From the NCBI GenBank assembly GCA_003762875.1, contig RIBL01000011.1, positions 42,294 through 106,293 on the forward strand: a stretch of DNA of 64,000 nt. The letters run 5' to 3'. Shown piece after piece: positions 25,870-35,246 of this stretch. Origin of the DNA: Muribaculaceae bacterium Isolate-110 (HZI) (lineage in GTDB: Bacteria > Bacteroidota > Bacteroidia > Bacteroidales > Muribaculaceae). Position 1 is the first letter of the stretch. Each line of letters begins with the position of its first letter. The position numbers and the translations under genes were made by a program. The notes under the pieces were generated by a model. The model was not told the DNA's origin. It did not search any database and saw only the letters and a program-made list of their open reading frames with translations.

Positions 25870-28065
25870 TTAATTTGAACTTGCCGCAATTGACTTGTCC
25901 ATGACAATAGCCATAAGCCTCGAGTCGACATCGGCAAGAGCCGTCACCGTCAGGCGATCGTCATTGAGAGTGCGCATGAAGCGGTCGACATCACCATCCA
26001 TAGCCTTGATGGCATCGACATAATGGTCGACAGCCTCGCCGGGATGGCCGGTGAGCAGGCTCAGGTGTCCGGCGTTGATATAGTCGCCCGGGCGTGGAGA
26101 GGCTCCGGCGAGAAGCGTGGCCGTGTATTTTACGCAGCGGTCATAATCTCCACCGAGGAGCGTACACCAGGCCAGCGCACGGGTGGCCTTCTCCGTGCCC
26201 GAACCGAGAAACTCGGCCTTGAACAGATATTGCAACGCTTCGTCATAACGGCGTAGCTTTACGAGCGACAGACCTGTGTTGAGTGCGAGATTCACATCGT
26301 CGGGACGTCCCTCGGCCAGACGGCGGTAACACTCCAGGGCCTTGTCCCACTGCCCGAGAGTGCGGTAACACCAGGCCAGACGTCTCACCGTCCAGTTGCT
26401 CGACGAGTCGAGCATGTCGGCCTTCTCGTAATGACGCAGAGCGGCCGACGGACGCCCGAGCTGCTGCTCGCAGTAGCCCATCTTCTGACAGATGGCGGCC
26501 GACGGGGCCGACATCGAGTCGAGACGGCCGAATACTTCGAGCGCGTCGGCATAATAACCACGCTTGAAATAAAATTCAGCTATGACCATGAGCGTGTCGG
26601 CGTCGTCAAACTCATCGGCCAGCGCGGGGATAGCGGGTATGTTGAGTCCGATGGCGAAGGGGTCGGAAAACTCGCCCTTGCGCCTGAACAGTTTGAAAAA
26701 CCTGTAGAGGTTGCGCACATAGTTGGTGGCCAGTTCCTCGCGGCCGCCGCGCTTGCCACCCATTCCGGCCATGCGCACCGTATCGAGCTGCTCGCTCTGC
26801 ATGCGCAGTTGCGAGAGCATCATGTCGCGCTGAGCCGGCGGTATCTGGCCGAGCGACAGAGCTATGGAATATTTGTCATTGTCGCAAAACATCGGTATGC
26901 TGCCCATCACTTCAACCAGCGCGTCGATTTCGGGCACATCGCCCGACGCTATCTGGGGATGATTGGTGCGGAAGGGCATGAACCAGTTGGAGATGTCGTT
27001 GAAGAAAGCAAAGGTCTTCAACCGCCCGAAAGTGGCCATCATCACGTCACCGCCATCCTCCTGAAGCTCCTGCAACTCCTTGAGACGGTCGGCCACACCC
27101 GACTTTTCGAGCATCTCGGCCCATTCGGGATTCTCCTCCATGGCCTCCGGATCAAGCGGATGGTCCTTGAGCTTCTCTATCTCCGGACGGAGCTTCATCA
27201 TCTCGGGGATGACCTCTTCGTTAAACTTGCGCGTGATGCGCTCGGTGTCGCGCGAACGCACAAACTGCATCGTGGCCATGCGCACGTCGAGAGTCCATCC
27301 CGGCATATCCTTGAGAGCGGCCAGGCGATTGCGCAGACGCTGCGACATGTGGCGCGTACGATAGAGCCACATCCCCACGAGCATCCCGCAGAGAGCCCTC
27401 ACCGACACCTCATCGTCGGCCGACGCATAGGCATCCATCAGAAACAGCATCCTGCGCTCGTCATACTGCTCCATCAGTCCCATAAACACCGCGCTGACCA
27501 TCAGCGACTTGAAATATGAAGGGAGCGACATGTCGTCCATAGCCCCGCGCAGCGACACCTCATCGGGTCCGGCGAGAGATCCGATGGTCCACACGCGGTT
27601 GAATATACGGCGTTCCAACTGCTCGGCCTTCGCGGCAAACTCCCGCGAAGCCTTGGCCGGATTTTCGGTAAGAGCCGCCAGCGACAGTTTCTGATTAGTC
27701 TTGGCATAATCGTCAAGCAACGTGACCAGCATATCGGCCGGTGCGGTCTGCTCATAGCGCAAAGTATTGAAATAGAGCGTCGGAGCATCCTTCATGCGTA
27801 GAGTGCGACACATCGAGTCGGCAAGCGAGCGTATGCCCTCTGTCACCCCGGCATGCGCCTCGGCCAGCCCCGGATCGGGAAGACCCTGAAGTGCGTAGGC
27901 CGACATGTAGCCGTAGCCCTGACGCAGCCCTTCAAGCTCGCCAGAATAACGGCCCAGTTCGGGATAAGCGGCCACAGCATTGTTAAGCTCGCCGAGAGCC
28001 GCGCTCACGCGCCCCTGGGCAAGATAACGGTCTATATTGTCAAAAAGATTGATATTGTCAGTCAT
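25870..28065 (-). CDS. Tetratricopeptide-repeat protein
   Basis: 731 residues without signal peptide or membrane segment, probably cytoplasmic. The C-terminal third (about 480-700) contains tandem TPR-like units (AEFYFKRGYYADALEVFGRL, KMGYCEQQLGRPSAALRHYEKAD, AWCYRTLGQWDKALECYRRL). The N-terminal two thirds are helical and unassigned. The function is unknown; TPR arrays usually bind protein partners. It heads a two-gene transcript with the M3 peptidase. Confidence 0.82.
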   Translation of the reverse strand: MTDNINLFDNIDRYLAQGRVSAALGELNNAVAAYPELGRYSGELEGLRQGYGYMSAYALQGLPDPGLAEAHAGVTEGIRSLADSMCRTLRMKDAPTLYFNTLRYEQTAPADMLVTLLDDYAKTNQKLSLAALTENPAKASREFAAKAEQLERRIFNRVWTIGSLAGPDEVSLRGAMDDMSLPSYFKSLMVSAVFMGLMEQYDERRMLFLMDAYASADDEVSVRALCGMLVGMWLYRTRHMSQRLRNRLAALKDMPGWTLDVRMATMQFVRSRDTERITRKFNEEVIPEMMKLRPEIEKLKDHPLDPEAMEENPEWAEMLEKSGVADRLKELQELQEDGGDVMMATFGRLKTFAFFNDISNWFMPFRTNHPQIASGDVPEIDALVEVMGSIPMFCDNDKYSIALSLGQIPPAQRDMMLSQLRMQSEQLDTVRMAGMGGKRGGREELATNYVRNLYRFFKLFRRKGEFSDPFAIGLNIPAIPALADEFDDADTLMVIAEFYFKRGYYADALEVFGRLDSMSAPSAAICQKMGYCEQQLGRPSAALRHYEKADMLDSSSNWTVRRLAWCYRTLGQWDKALECYRRLAEGRPDDVNLALNTGLSLVKLRRYDEALQYLFKAEFLGSGTEKATRALAWCTLLGGDYDRCVKYTATLLAGASPRPGDYINAGHLSLLTGHPGEAVDHYVDAIKAMDGDVDRFMRTLNDDRLTVTALADVDSRLMAIVMDKSIAASSN

Positions 28066-28086
28066 TTAATTTAAAGTGTTCAGATG

Positions 28087-28094
28087 CAAATATA
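28087..28094 (-). promoter_or_regulatory. -7 promoter box for the TPR-M3 peptidase transcript
   Basis: On the minus strand TATATTTG fits TAnnTTTG, 21 bases before the TPR start codon. No clear -33. The remainder of the 288-base divergent gap to dxr is AT-rich with no gene. Confidence 0.5.
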
Positions 28095-28255
28095 CAACAA
28101 ACAAAGCAAACATCGTGCCAAAGCCTGACTTTTCTTATCTTAAGAAACAAAAAATCGAGAAGATTTGTTATGTTACGACATTTCATCCGGAAGTAAAGCC
28201 TTCGTCCAATATATATAAACAAAGTTAATGTCATGGCTATGTGAGGGAAAATGCG

Positions 28256-28263
28256 TATTTTTG
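28256..28263 (+). promoter_or_regulatory. -7 promoter box for dxr
   Basis: TATTTTTG fits TAnnTTTG, 90 bases before the dxr start. Confidence 0.45.
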
Positions 28264-28353
28264 CACATAAAAACCAATCCTTAACATTCAAAAAGTGCGG
28301 AGAATCCGGCTCGTAACCACACTCTCCAAGTTTTTTAAACCCAAACAATAACT

Positions 28354-29535
28354 ATGCCTCACAACATAGCTGTGCTCGGCTCAACAGGCTCGATAGGCAC
28401 CCAGACACTCGATATTATCTCACAGTTTCCCGACCGTTTCCGTGCTGTGGTGCTCGCTGCCGGACGCAACGTGGAGCTGCTTATCAAGCAGGCCATGCGC
28501 CACCGTCCGGCCCTTGCCGTGATTGCCGACGAAAGCAAATATTCCCTTCTCAAAGAGGCCCTTGAGCCGCTGGGCATCGAGACTGCCGCCGGCGAGATGG
28601 CTATGGCCGACGCCATGGAGCGACCCGACTTCGACACCGTGGTCACAGCCACTGTCGGCTACAGCGGTCTGCTCCCGACCATACGCGCCATACGCGCCGG
28701 CAAACAGATAGCCCTGGCCAACAAGGAGACTCTCGTGGTGGCCGGCGAACTAGTCACACGTCTGCTGCGAGAGTCATCATCGACAGTCATACCCGTCGAC
28801 TCCGAACACTCGGCCATATACCAATGTCTGAAAGGCGAGGACCCTGCTACTGTCAAGAAACTCATCATCACCGCCTCGGGCGGCCCTTTCCGCACATGGA
28901 CTCATGAGGAGACAGCCAAAGTCACTGCGCGCCAGGCCCTGAAGCATCCGCGTTGGCAGATGGGGGCCAAAATCACCATTGACTCGGCAACCATGCTCAA
29001 CAAGGCTTTTGAAATCATCGAGGCCCGATGGCTCTTTGACGTAGCTCCCGAGAAAATCGAGGCCGTCGTGCATCCCCAGTCCATCATCCACTCGATGGTG
29101 GAATATGTCGACGGAGCCGTCAAGGCCCAGCTTGGCATCCCCGACATGCACCTGCCCATACGCTATGCCCTCGGCGACGCCTCCCGTCTCCCCAGCGGCG
29201 AGCGTCCGCTGAGTCTGAGCGACTACGCTCAACTCACCTTCGAGACCCCCGATCCGGTGAAATTTCCATGTCTCACGCTCGCCCCGCGAGCTCTCACCGA
29301 GGGGGGCAACACGGCATGTATCATCAACGCGGCCAACGAGGTGGCAGTCGCAGCATTCCTGCGCGACGAAATCTCGTTTCACTGCATCTACGACACAATC
29401 ACCGATGCTTTGTGCGACATCCCCTTCATCGCCTTACCCTCGCTTGACGACTATGTGGCCACTCACCACGCCACCATCGACTATGCCCGCCGCAAATGCC
29501 ACAGGCATGTTAAGAGCTTAGAGCTGAATGTTTAA
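28354..29535 (+). CDS. dxr: 1-deoxy-D-xylulose-5-phosphate reductoisomerase
   Basis: 393 residues, the normal length. The enzyme makes 2-C-methyl-D-erythritol 4-phosphate, the first committed step of the MEP isoprenoid pathway. The NADPH site GSTGSIG lies at residues 8-14. The catalytic-domain motifs VDSEHSAIYQCL, SGGPFR and KITIDSATMLNKAFE and the active-site lid region HPQSIIHSMVEY are all visible. It lies upstream of rseP, a frequent pairing in bacteria. Confidence 0.97.
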   Translation: MPHNIAVLGSTGSIGTQTLDIISQFPDRFRAVVLAAGRNVELLIKQAMRHRPALAVIADESKYSLLKEALEPLGIETAAGEMAMADAMERPDFDTVVTATVGYSGLLPTIRAIRAGKQIALANKETLVVAGELVTRLLRESSSTVIPVDSEHSAIYQCLKGEDPATVKKLIITASGGPFRTWTHEETAKVTARQALKHPRWQMGAKITIDSATMLNKAFEIIEARWLFDVAPEKIEAVVHPQSIIHSMVEYVDGAVKAQLGIPDMHLPIRYALGDASRLPSGERPLSLSDYAQLTFETPDPVKFPCLTLAPRALTEGGNTACIINAANEVAVAAFLRDEISFHCIYDTITDALCDIPFIALPSLDDYVATHHATIDYARRKCHRHVKSLELNV

Positions 29536-29606
29536 AGTTTAAACACCCAACGTGCCCGACAAATACATCCCACTTATAACCTCATAACCCCATAACCTTA
29601 TAACCT

Positions 29607-29621
29607 TTGGCCGAAGGCCAA
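29607..29621 (+). repeat. Small hairpin TTGGCC-GAA-GGCCAA just before rseP
   Basis: A six-pair stem with GAA loop ends 8 bases before the rseP start and follows a run of ATAACC words. Close copies (TTGCCC-GAA-GGGCAA) lie at 31185-31199 and 31224-31238, the last just before the next gene. Confidence 0.75.
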
Positions 29622-29629
29622 GTAAAAAC

Positions 29630-31069
29630 ATGGAATCATTTATCATAAAAGCTCTCCAGTTTATAATCGCCCTGGCCTTTCTTGTCATCATACACGAGTT
29701 TGGCCACTACATCTTTGCCCGCATCTTCGGAATCAAGGTCGACAAGTTTTACATGTTCTTCAACCCGAAGTTCAGTCTGCTGCGTTACGACCCGCGCACC
29801 AACCGCATAGGCCTCTTCGTCAGACAAGGTGACGAAGAGAAACACACCCCCGACCATGCCGCGCTGTCATTCTCGGTAGGCCGGCCCCACCCCGCCGATC
29901 CGGCCTGCGACAAGACCTCTTGGCGCGACACCATCTACGGCATCGGATGGGTGCCGCTGGGAGGCTACTGCGCCATCAACGGCATGATTGACGAGACCAA
30001 CACACAGCTCAGCGACGAAGCCAAGTCATGGGAGTTCCGCACCAAACCCGCATGGCAGCGATTGCTCGTGATGTTTGGCGGAGTACTGTTCAACTTCATC
30101 CTCGCCATACTCATCTATGCAGGCATCGCCGCCCATTGGGGAGCCAAATACATACCCTTTGACGTAGCCACCGAAGGTTTTGACTTCGTGCCCGCAGCCC
30201 AGAAGGTAGGCTTCCGCAACGGCGACATACCTCTCATGGCCGACGGCGTAAAACTCGACGCAGCTGACGGCGACTACATGATGCGCATGGTCGAGGCCAA
30301 AGTCGTAACCATGCTCCGCAACGGCAAGGATACCGTAGACATAGCCATCCCATCCGACTTCATATTCCGTATCAACGACGAAAAAGGCTTCATGGCCTAT
30401 CGACTGCCGGTCTATATCGACCGTCTCGTCCCGGGCGAAGCTGCCGCAAAAGCCGGCATGCAGGAGGGAGACCACATCATAGCTGTCGACACAGTGGCCA
30501 CACCCACGTTTACCGAACTCACCCCCGCCCTCGAAGCCTATGCCGGCAAGGAGATCAATGTCACCATCGAGCGTGACGGCAGGAAAATCACACTGCCCGT
30601 GACACCCAACGAGTATGGCAAACTCGGCTTCCAGTTGCGCCCCATCACGGCCGTCTATCCTCCTGTGACCATCGACTACGGCTTCTTCGAGTCGTTCCCC
30701 AAAGGCTGGGAGATAGGCACATCCACGCTTACCAACTATGTAAGGTCGATGAAACACGTCTTCTCCTCGGAAGGCGCACAGAGTCTCGGCGGCTTCGGCA
30801 CGATAGGCAACATGTTTCCCGAGCGTTGGAACTGGCTGTCTTTCTGGGAAATCACCGCATTTCTCTCGGTAGCCCTTGCGTTCATGAACATCATCCCCAT
30901 TCCCGGCCTTGACGGCGGACACATCATGTTTCTGCTCTGGGAGGTGGTGACCCGCCGCAAAGTGCCCGAAAACGTGCTCATCGCAGCCCAATACGTAGGC
31001 ATGGGATTCCTGCTCCTGCTCCTGCTCTACGCCAACGGCAACGACATATTCCGCGCATTCTTCAAGTAA
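29630..31069 (+). CDS. rseP: RseP-type site-2 membrane metalloprotease
   Basis: 479 residues. The zinc-binding HEFGH (His22, Glu23, His26) lies in the first membrane helix and the LDGGH motif in a C-terminal helix (IPIPGLDGGHIMF). Between them are two PDZ-like regions, one visible near GEAAAKAGMQEGD. Site-2 proteases of this type cut anti-sigma factors or leader peptides inside the membrane. The gene lies 94 bases after dxr and is flanked on both sides by the ATAACC-type repeat. Confidence 0.93.
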   Translation: MESFIIKALQFIIALAFLVIIHEFGHYIFARIFGIKVDKFYMFFNPKFSLLRYDPRTNRIGLFVRQGDEEKHTPDHAALSFSVGRPHPADPACDKTSWRDTIYGIGWVPLGGYCAINGMIDETNTQLSDEAKSWEFRTKPAWQRLLVMFGGVLFNFILAILIYAGIAAHWGAKYIPFDVATEGFDFVPAAQKVGFRNGDIPLMADGVKLDAADGDYMMRMVEAKVVTMLRNGKDTVDIAIPSDFIFRINDEKGFMAYRLPVYIDRLVPGEAAAKAGMQEGDHIIAVDTVATPTFTELTPALEAYAGKEINVTIERDGRKITLPVTPNEYGKLGFQLRPITAVYPPVTIDYGFFESFPKGWEIGTSTLTNYVRSMKHVFSSEGAQSLGGFGTIGNMFPERWNWLSFWEITAFLSVALAFMNIIPIPGLDGGHIMFLLWEVVTRRKVPENVLIAAQYVGMGFLLLLLLYANGNDIFRAFFK

Positions 31070-31072
31070 TAC

Positions 31073-31238
31073 TTGCTCAAAGAGCAAAGGTTATAAGGTT
31101 ATGAGGTTATAAGGTTAATCTCAGCCTTCTCAACAGCATAACACCTATAACCCTCATCCGACGAGCAATATTAACCCATAACCCTTGCCCGAAGGGCAAA
31201 TTAACCTCATAACCTTATAACCTTTGCCCGAAGGGCAA
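31073..31238. repeat. Inverted and direct repeat cluster between rseP and the RlmI-like gene
   Basis: A hairpin TTGCTC-AAA-GAGCAA (31073-31087) is followed by GGTTATAAGGTTATGAGG. The complementary ATAACC words recur at 31141-31223, each ending in a TTGCCC-GAA-GGGCAA hairpin (31185-31199 and 31224-31238). About 26 bases from 31084 are a perfect complement of the segment ending near 31228, so the whole spacer can fold on itself. Confidence 0.85.
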
Positions 31239-31244
31239 GTAATA

Positions 31245-32423
31245 ATGACGACTATAACACTCAAACGCGGCAAGGAGGAATCACTCCTGCGCTTTCATCC
31301 CTGGGTATTCTCAGGAGCCATCGCCAACCTTCCACAAGAGATTGAGGAAGGCGACACCGTGCGTGTCGTAGCTTCCGACGGACGTGTGCTCGGAGTGGGC
31401 CACTATGAGATAGGCTCGATAGCCGTACGCATGCTCTCGTCCGACGACATAGAGATTTCCGACAACTTCTATCGCGAACGTCTCGCTCAGGCCTGGGCCC
31501 TGCGCGAACGCCTCGGACTGATACGTCCCGACAACACCACATTTCGCCTCGTGCATGGCGAAGGCGACTTCCTGCCCGGCTGCGTGGTCGACGTCTACGG
31601 CAATACAGCCGTACTCCAGGCCCATTCGCCCGGCATGCACTATGCCCGCCACACCATTGCCAAAGCCCTCACCGAGCTTGACGGAGCAGGCATACGCAAC
31701 GTGTATTACAAGTCGGAGACCACACTCCCCTACAAGGCCCGTCTCGACCCCGTCAACGACTATATCATCGGAGGCTTCGAGACTAATATAGCCATAGAGA
31801 ACGGTCTGAAATTCAACATCGACTGGCTCAAAGGCCAGAAGACAGGCTTCTTTGTCGACCAGCGCGACAACCGCGCCCTGCTGCAGCATTACAGCGCGGG
31901 AGCGAGAGTGCTCAACATGTTCTGTTACACGGGCGGTTTTTCAGTCTACTCCATGCGCGGAGGAGCCACTTTGGTTCACTCGGTCGACTCCTCGGCCAAG
32001 GCCGTGGCCCTCACCGACGCCAATATCGAGCTTAACTTCCCCGGCGACACCCGCCACAAATCCTACGCACAGGACGCCTTCAAATATCTCGCCGACATGC
32101 CCGACGGAGCCTATGACCTCATCATCCTCGACCCGCCGGCCTTTGCCAAACACCGCAGCGCGATTAAAAACGCCATGGTGGGCTACCGTCGCATCAACGC
32201 CGCAGCCTTCCGCAAGATAGCACCCGGCGGCATACTCTTCACATTCTCGTGCTCACAGGCCATTTCGCGCGAACAGTTCCGCCTGGCCGTCTTCACTGCG
32301 GCCGCACAGTCGGGACGCAAGGTGCGCATACTCCATCAGCTCACTCAGCCGGCCGACCATCCCGTCAACATCTATCACCCCGAAGGCGAATACCTCAAAG
32401 GCCTCGTCCTCGCGGTCGAATAA
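31245..32423 (+). CDS. RlmI-like class I rRNA methyltransferase
   Basis: 392 residues from ATG 31245. The frame is open from a TTG at 31224, but that lies in the repeat hairpin. An N-terminal PUA domain (LKRGKEESLLRFHPWVFSGA) is followed by the EEHD-type middle region and a Rossmann methyltransferase domain (VLNMFCYTGGFSVY, DLIILDPPAF, FSCSQAIS). This layout matches RlmI, which methylates a cytosine of 23S rRNA using S-adenosylmethionine. The exact target base is not certain from sequence. Confidence 0.88.
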   Translation: MTTITLKRGKEESLLRFHPWVFSGAIANLPQEIEEGDTVRVVASDGRVLGVGHYEIGSIAVRMLSSDDIEISDNFYRERLAQAWALRERLGLIRPDNTTFRLVHGEGDFLPGCVVDVYGNTAVLQAHSPGMHYARHTIAKALTELDGAGIRNVYYKSETTLPYKARLDPVNDYIIGGFETNIAIENGLKFNIDWLKGQKTGFFVDQRDNRALLQHYSAGARVLNMFCYTGGFSVYSMRGGATLVHSVDSSAKAVALTDANIELNFPGDTRHKSYAQDAFKYLADMPDGAYDLIILDPPAFAKHRSAIKNAMVGYRRINAAAFRKIAPGGILFTFSCSQAISREQFRLAVFTAAAQSGRKVRILHQLTQPADHPVNIYHPEGEYLKGLVLAVE

Positions 32424-32471
32424 CATCACTGACATACCTGTAATCCATACCTTTTAAAACCATTCTCCATA

Positions 32472-34502
32472 ATGCTGTCTAAAAAACTAATCATTCCAGC
32501 CATGGCCTCATTAGCCATCATGTCATCCTGCTCGCAGGGCAACAACAAGCCCGCGCCGGCCGACTTTGATTACACCGCCGACCGCTTCGCCGACATCGAA
32601 GTGCTCCGCTATCAGGTGCCCGGGTTTGAGGAACTCACCCCTCAGCAGCGCATCTTCATCTACTATCTCACCGAGGCTGCAATCGCCGGCCGCGACATGC
32701 TGTGGGATCAGAACGGTAAATACAACCTCGCCATCCGCGACCTCATCGAAGGGGTCTACACCAACTACAAGGGCGACCGTAACGACTCTGACTTCAAGGC
32801 CCTCGAGACTTATCTCAAGCAGATAGAGTTTGCCAACGGCATACACCACCACTACTCGATGGACAAGTTCAAGCCCGGCTTCTCGCAGGAATGGCTCGCC
32901 TCACAGGCCGCCGCCCTCCCCGAAGGCACCGTCACCGACATCGAGTTGCTCATGCCCGTAATCTTCGACCCCTCGGTGATGCCCAAGCGCGTCAACCAGA
33001 CCGAAGGACAGGACCTCATAATCACCTCAGCCAACAATCTCTATGACGGCGTAAACCAGGCCGAAGTCGAGGCCTATTACAACGCTCTCAAGGACACCAC
33101 CGACCTCACCCCCGTGTCGTGGGGACTGAACGCCCGCGTGGTCAAAGAGAACGGCAAGGTAGCCGAACAGATATATAAGGTGGGCGGACTCTACTCGCCC
33201 GCTCTTGAGCGCATCGTCGAAAATCTCGAGAAGGCTCTCCCCTATGCCGAAAACGACGCCCAGAAGGACATCGTGACCAAACTCATCACCTACTTCCGCT
33301 CGGGCGACCTCAAGGACTTCGACACCTACTCTATCGCATGGGCCGAGGACACCAAGAGCCGCATCGACTTTATCAACGGTTTCATCGAGGACTACGGCGA
33401 CCCCCTCGGCATGACCGGAGCCTATGAGTCGATCGTCAACTTCAAAAACAACGAGGCCAGCCACCGCACCGAGATCATAGCCGACAACGCCGCATGGTTT
33501 GAGGGCAACTCGCCCGTCGACCCCCGTTTCCGCAAAGACGAGGTAAAGGGTGTGAGTGCCAAGGTAATCACCGCAGCCATCCTGGCCGGTGACGCATATC
33601 CCGCCACCCCCATCGGCATCAATCTCCCCAACTCCAACTGGATACGCGCCGCCCACGGCTCTAAGTCCGTTACGCTCGAAAACATCACCGAAGCCTACGA
33701 CCAGGCTTCGCACGGCAACGGATTCAACGAAGAGTTTGTCATCGATCAGGAGACCGCCGACCTCATGGACAAATATCTCTTCATCACCGACAACCTCCAC
33801 ACCGACCTGCACGAATGTCTCGGCCACGCATCGGGCCGTCTGCTCCCCGGTGTTGACCCGGGCGCGCTCAAAGCTCACGGCTCCACTCTCGAGGAAGCCC
33901 GCGCCGACCTTTTCGCGCTCTATTATCTGGCCGATCCCAAACTCATCGAACTCGGTCTGCTCGATAACCCCGAAGCCTACAAGGCCGAATATTACAAGTA
34001 TATCCTCAACGGTCTCATGACCCAGCTCACCCGAGTTGAACCGGGCAAAGACATCGAGGAGGCCCATATGCGCAACCGTCAGCTCATCTCCAAATGGGTG
34101 TTTGAGAAAGGTCAGCCCGACAACGTAATCGAACTCGTGAAGCGCGACGGCAAGACCTATATCAAAATCAACGACTACACCAAGATGCGCGAACTCATCG
34201 GTCAGCTCCTTGCCGAAGTGCAGCGCATCAAGAGCGAGGGCGACTATGCCGCCGGAGCCAAACTTGTCGAGACATATGCCGTAAAGGTCGACCCCGAGCT
34301 TCACAAAGAAGTGCTTGACCGCTACGCCAAGCTCGACATAGCTCCCTATCGCGGATTTGTCAACCCCGTCTACACCCCCGTGACCGACAAGGACGGCAAC
34401 ATCACCGACGTGACCATCACCTATGGCGAGGACTATCTGCCCCAGGTGCTCCGCTACTCGCGCGACTACCGCACCCTCCCCGCCTACGCAACCGGCAAAT
34501 AA
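32472..34502 (+). CDS. M49 family dipeptidyl peptidase III-like lipoprotein
   Basis: 676 residues. Lipobox cysteine at residue 20 (IMSSC) places it in the envelope, unlike the cytosolic eukaryotic enzymes. The hallmark six-residue zinc motif HECLGH starts at His447, and the second motif EEARAD (474-479) supplies the third ligand region. It should release dipeptides from the N-terminus of short peptides. With the S9 and M3 enzymes it gives this window three envelope peptidases, consistent with peptide scavenging. Confidence 0.92.
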   Translation: MLSKKLIIPAMASLAIMSSCSQGNNKPAPADFDYTADRFADIEVLRYQVPGFEELTPQQRIFIYYLTEAAIAGRDMLWDQNGKYNLAIRDLIEGVYTNYKGDRNDSDFKALETYLKQIEFANGIHHHYSMDKFKPGFSQEWLASQAAALPEGTVTDIELLMPVIFDPSVMPKRVNQTEGQDLIITSANNLYDGVNQAEVEAYYNALKDTTDLTPVSWGLNARVVKENGKVAEQIYKVGGLYSPALERIVENLEKALPYAENDAQKDIVTKLITYFRSGDLKDFDTYSIAWAEDTKSRIDFINGFIEDYGDPLGMTGAYESIVNFKNNEASHRTEIIADNAAWFEGNSPVDPRFRKDEVKGVSAKVITAAILAGDAYPATPIGINLPNSNWIRAAHGSKSVTLENITEAYDQASHGNGFNEEFVIDQETADLMDKYLFITDNLHTDLHECLGHASGRLLPGVDPGALKAHGSTLEEARADLFALYYLADPKLIELGLLDNPEAYKAEYYKYILNGLMTQLTRVEPGKDIEEAHMRNRQLISKWVFEKGQPDNVIELVKRDGKTYIKINDYTKMRELIGQLLAEVQRIKSEGDYAAGAKLVETYAVKVDPELHKEVLDRYAKLDIAPYRGFVNPVYTPVTDKDGNITDVTITYGEDYLPQVLRYSRDYRTLPAYATGK

Positions 34503-34520
34503 ATCCGTGTCTGCATAATA

Positions 34521-34564
34521 AAAAATAAGTTGTGCCGCTGTCATAGCGACACAACTTATTTTTC
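34521..34564. terminator. Strong bidirectional terminator after the M49 gene
   Basis: Perfect 14-base arms (AAAAATAAGTTGTG and complement) enclose a second stem CGCT/AGCG. The ends are A- and T-rich on the two strands, so it can terminate both the M49 gene and the convergent PH-domain gene. Confidence 0.9.
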
Positions 34565-34618
34565 ATATCCATTGATTAAGAGAATTTTAATTGTCTCCAA
34601 AAGATTCCGTCAATGCTA

Positions 34619-35149
34619 TCACATCATCTTTATTGACGGGTTGCACGCCAGGAGAGCATGCATCAGCCCTTCGGAATCAATCGGGTGAAACAATACAGGA
34701 CAGACGCTTTTGTACCATCGCCGGTTGAAACTGACAAGCACGCCTGTGTCCGGAACAATGTCACCGCCACGGCCAAAGGATATAGGATAAGTGAAATAAC
34801 GCGGCAGAGACGAGTGGCGATTGTCATCATCAATCATTCTTACCCATTCAATTTCAGCTATCGGATATCTCACTGTCCTGCGGCCATAATAACGGGCCTC
34901 GAGATACCCGTCGGAGGTCACTACATAACGGCTCTTGCTCACAGACTGCATGAAAATCCATACGAGAACAGTCAGTAACACAATAAACCCTCCACCCAAA
35001 CAATATAATACCCACAAGTGTGTCTTGAATGCCTCCCATAATATTACAGCGGGGTAGAATACTCCAAAACCTAACACAAAATAGATTCGCGACTTGGTGC
35101 CGCTCCATCGGCATAGGAATATATTGTCAGTTCTTTGGCTGCTGCTCAT
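34619..35149 (-). CDS. Small membrane protein with PH-like domain
   Basis: 176 residues from ATG at 35149; an in-frame ATG at 35197 is upstream of the likely promoter box and so disfavoured. Two adjacent hydrophobic segments (IYFVLGFGVFYPAVILWEAF and the LGGGFIVLLTVLVWIF stretch) are followed by a soluble C-terminal domain (RYVVTSDGYLEARYYGRRTVRYPIAEIEWVR) that resembles bacterial PH domains. The function is unknown. Confidence 0.65.
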   Translation of the reverse strand: MSSSQRTDNIFLCRWSGTKSRIYFVLGFGVFYPAVILWEAFKTHLWVLYCLGGGFIVLLTVLVWIFMQSVSKSRYVVTSDGYLEARYYGRRTVRYPIAEIEWVRMIDDDNRHSSLPRYFTYPISFGRGGDIVPDTGVLVSFNRRWYKSVCPVLFHPIDSEGLMHALLACNPSIKMM

Positions 35150-35186
35150 ATCTGATGTGGGATTATACGATTGATCGAAACAGACG

Positions 35187-35194
35187 CAAATGTA
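35187..35194 (-). promoter_or_regulatory. -7 promoter box for the PH-domain gene
   Basis: Minus-strand TACATTTG fits the consensus and lies 37 bases before ATG 35149. It favours that start over 35197. Confidence 0.5.
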
Positions 35195-35203
35195 CAAAAA
35201 ATA

Positions 35204-35226
35204 CCCCGTAACACAAGTGTCCGGGG
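35204..35226 (-). terminator. Terminator after the cupin gene
   Basis: CCCCG (35204-35208) pairs with CGGGG (35222-35226), with an inner ACAC/GTGT stem. On the minus strand it is followed by a T-rich run. Confidence 0.75.
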
Positions 35227-35246
35227 CATAAAACGTTATTCATTCG

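Noticed and set aside
26431..27519. 362-codon plus-strand frame opposite the TPR gene
   Set aside because: His/Arg-rich composition with no domain; the minus strand has regular TPR units.
28058..28348. 96-codon minus-strand frame in the dxr upstream gap
   Set aside because: Lies over two promoter boxes, has Cys/Phe-rich random-looking composition and would overlap the TPR start.
33027..34544. 505-codon open frame on the minus strand opposite the M49 peptidase
   Set aside because: The plus strand shows clear M49 motifs and a lipoprotein signal. The antisense frame is kept open by GC-rich third positions and has low-complexity Val/Gly/Asp composition with no recognisable domain.
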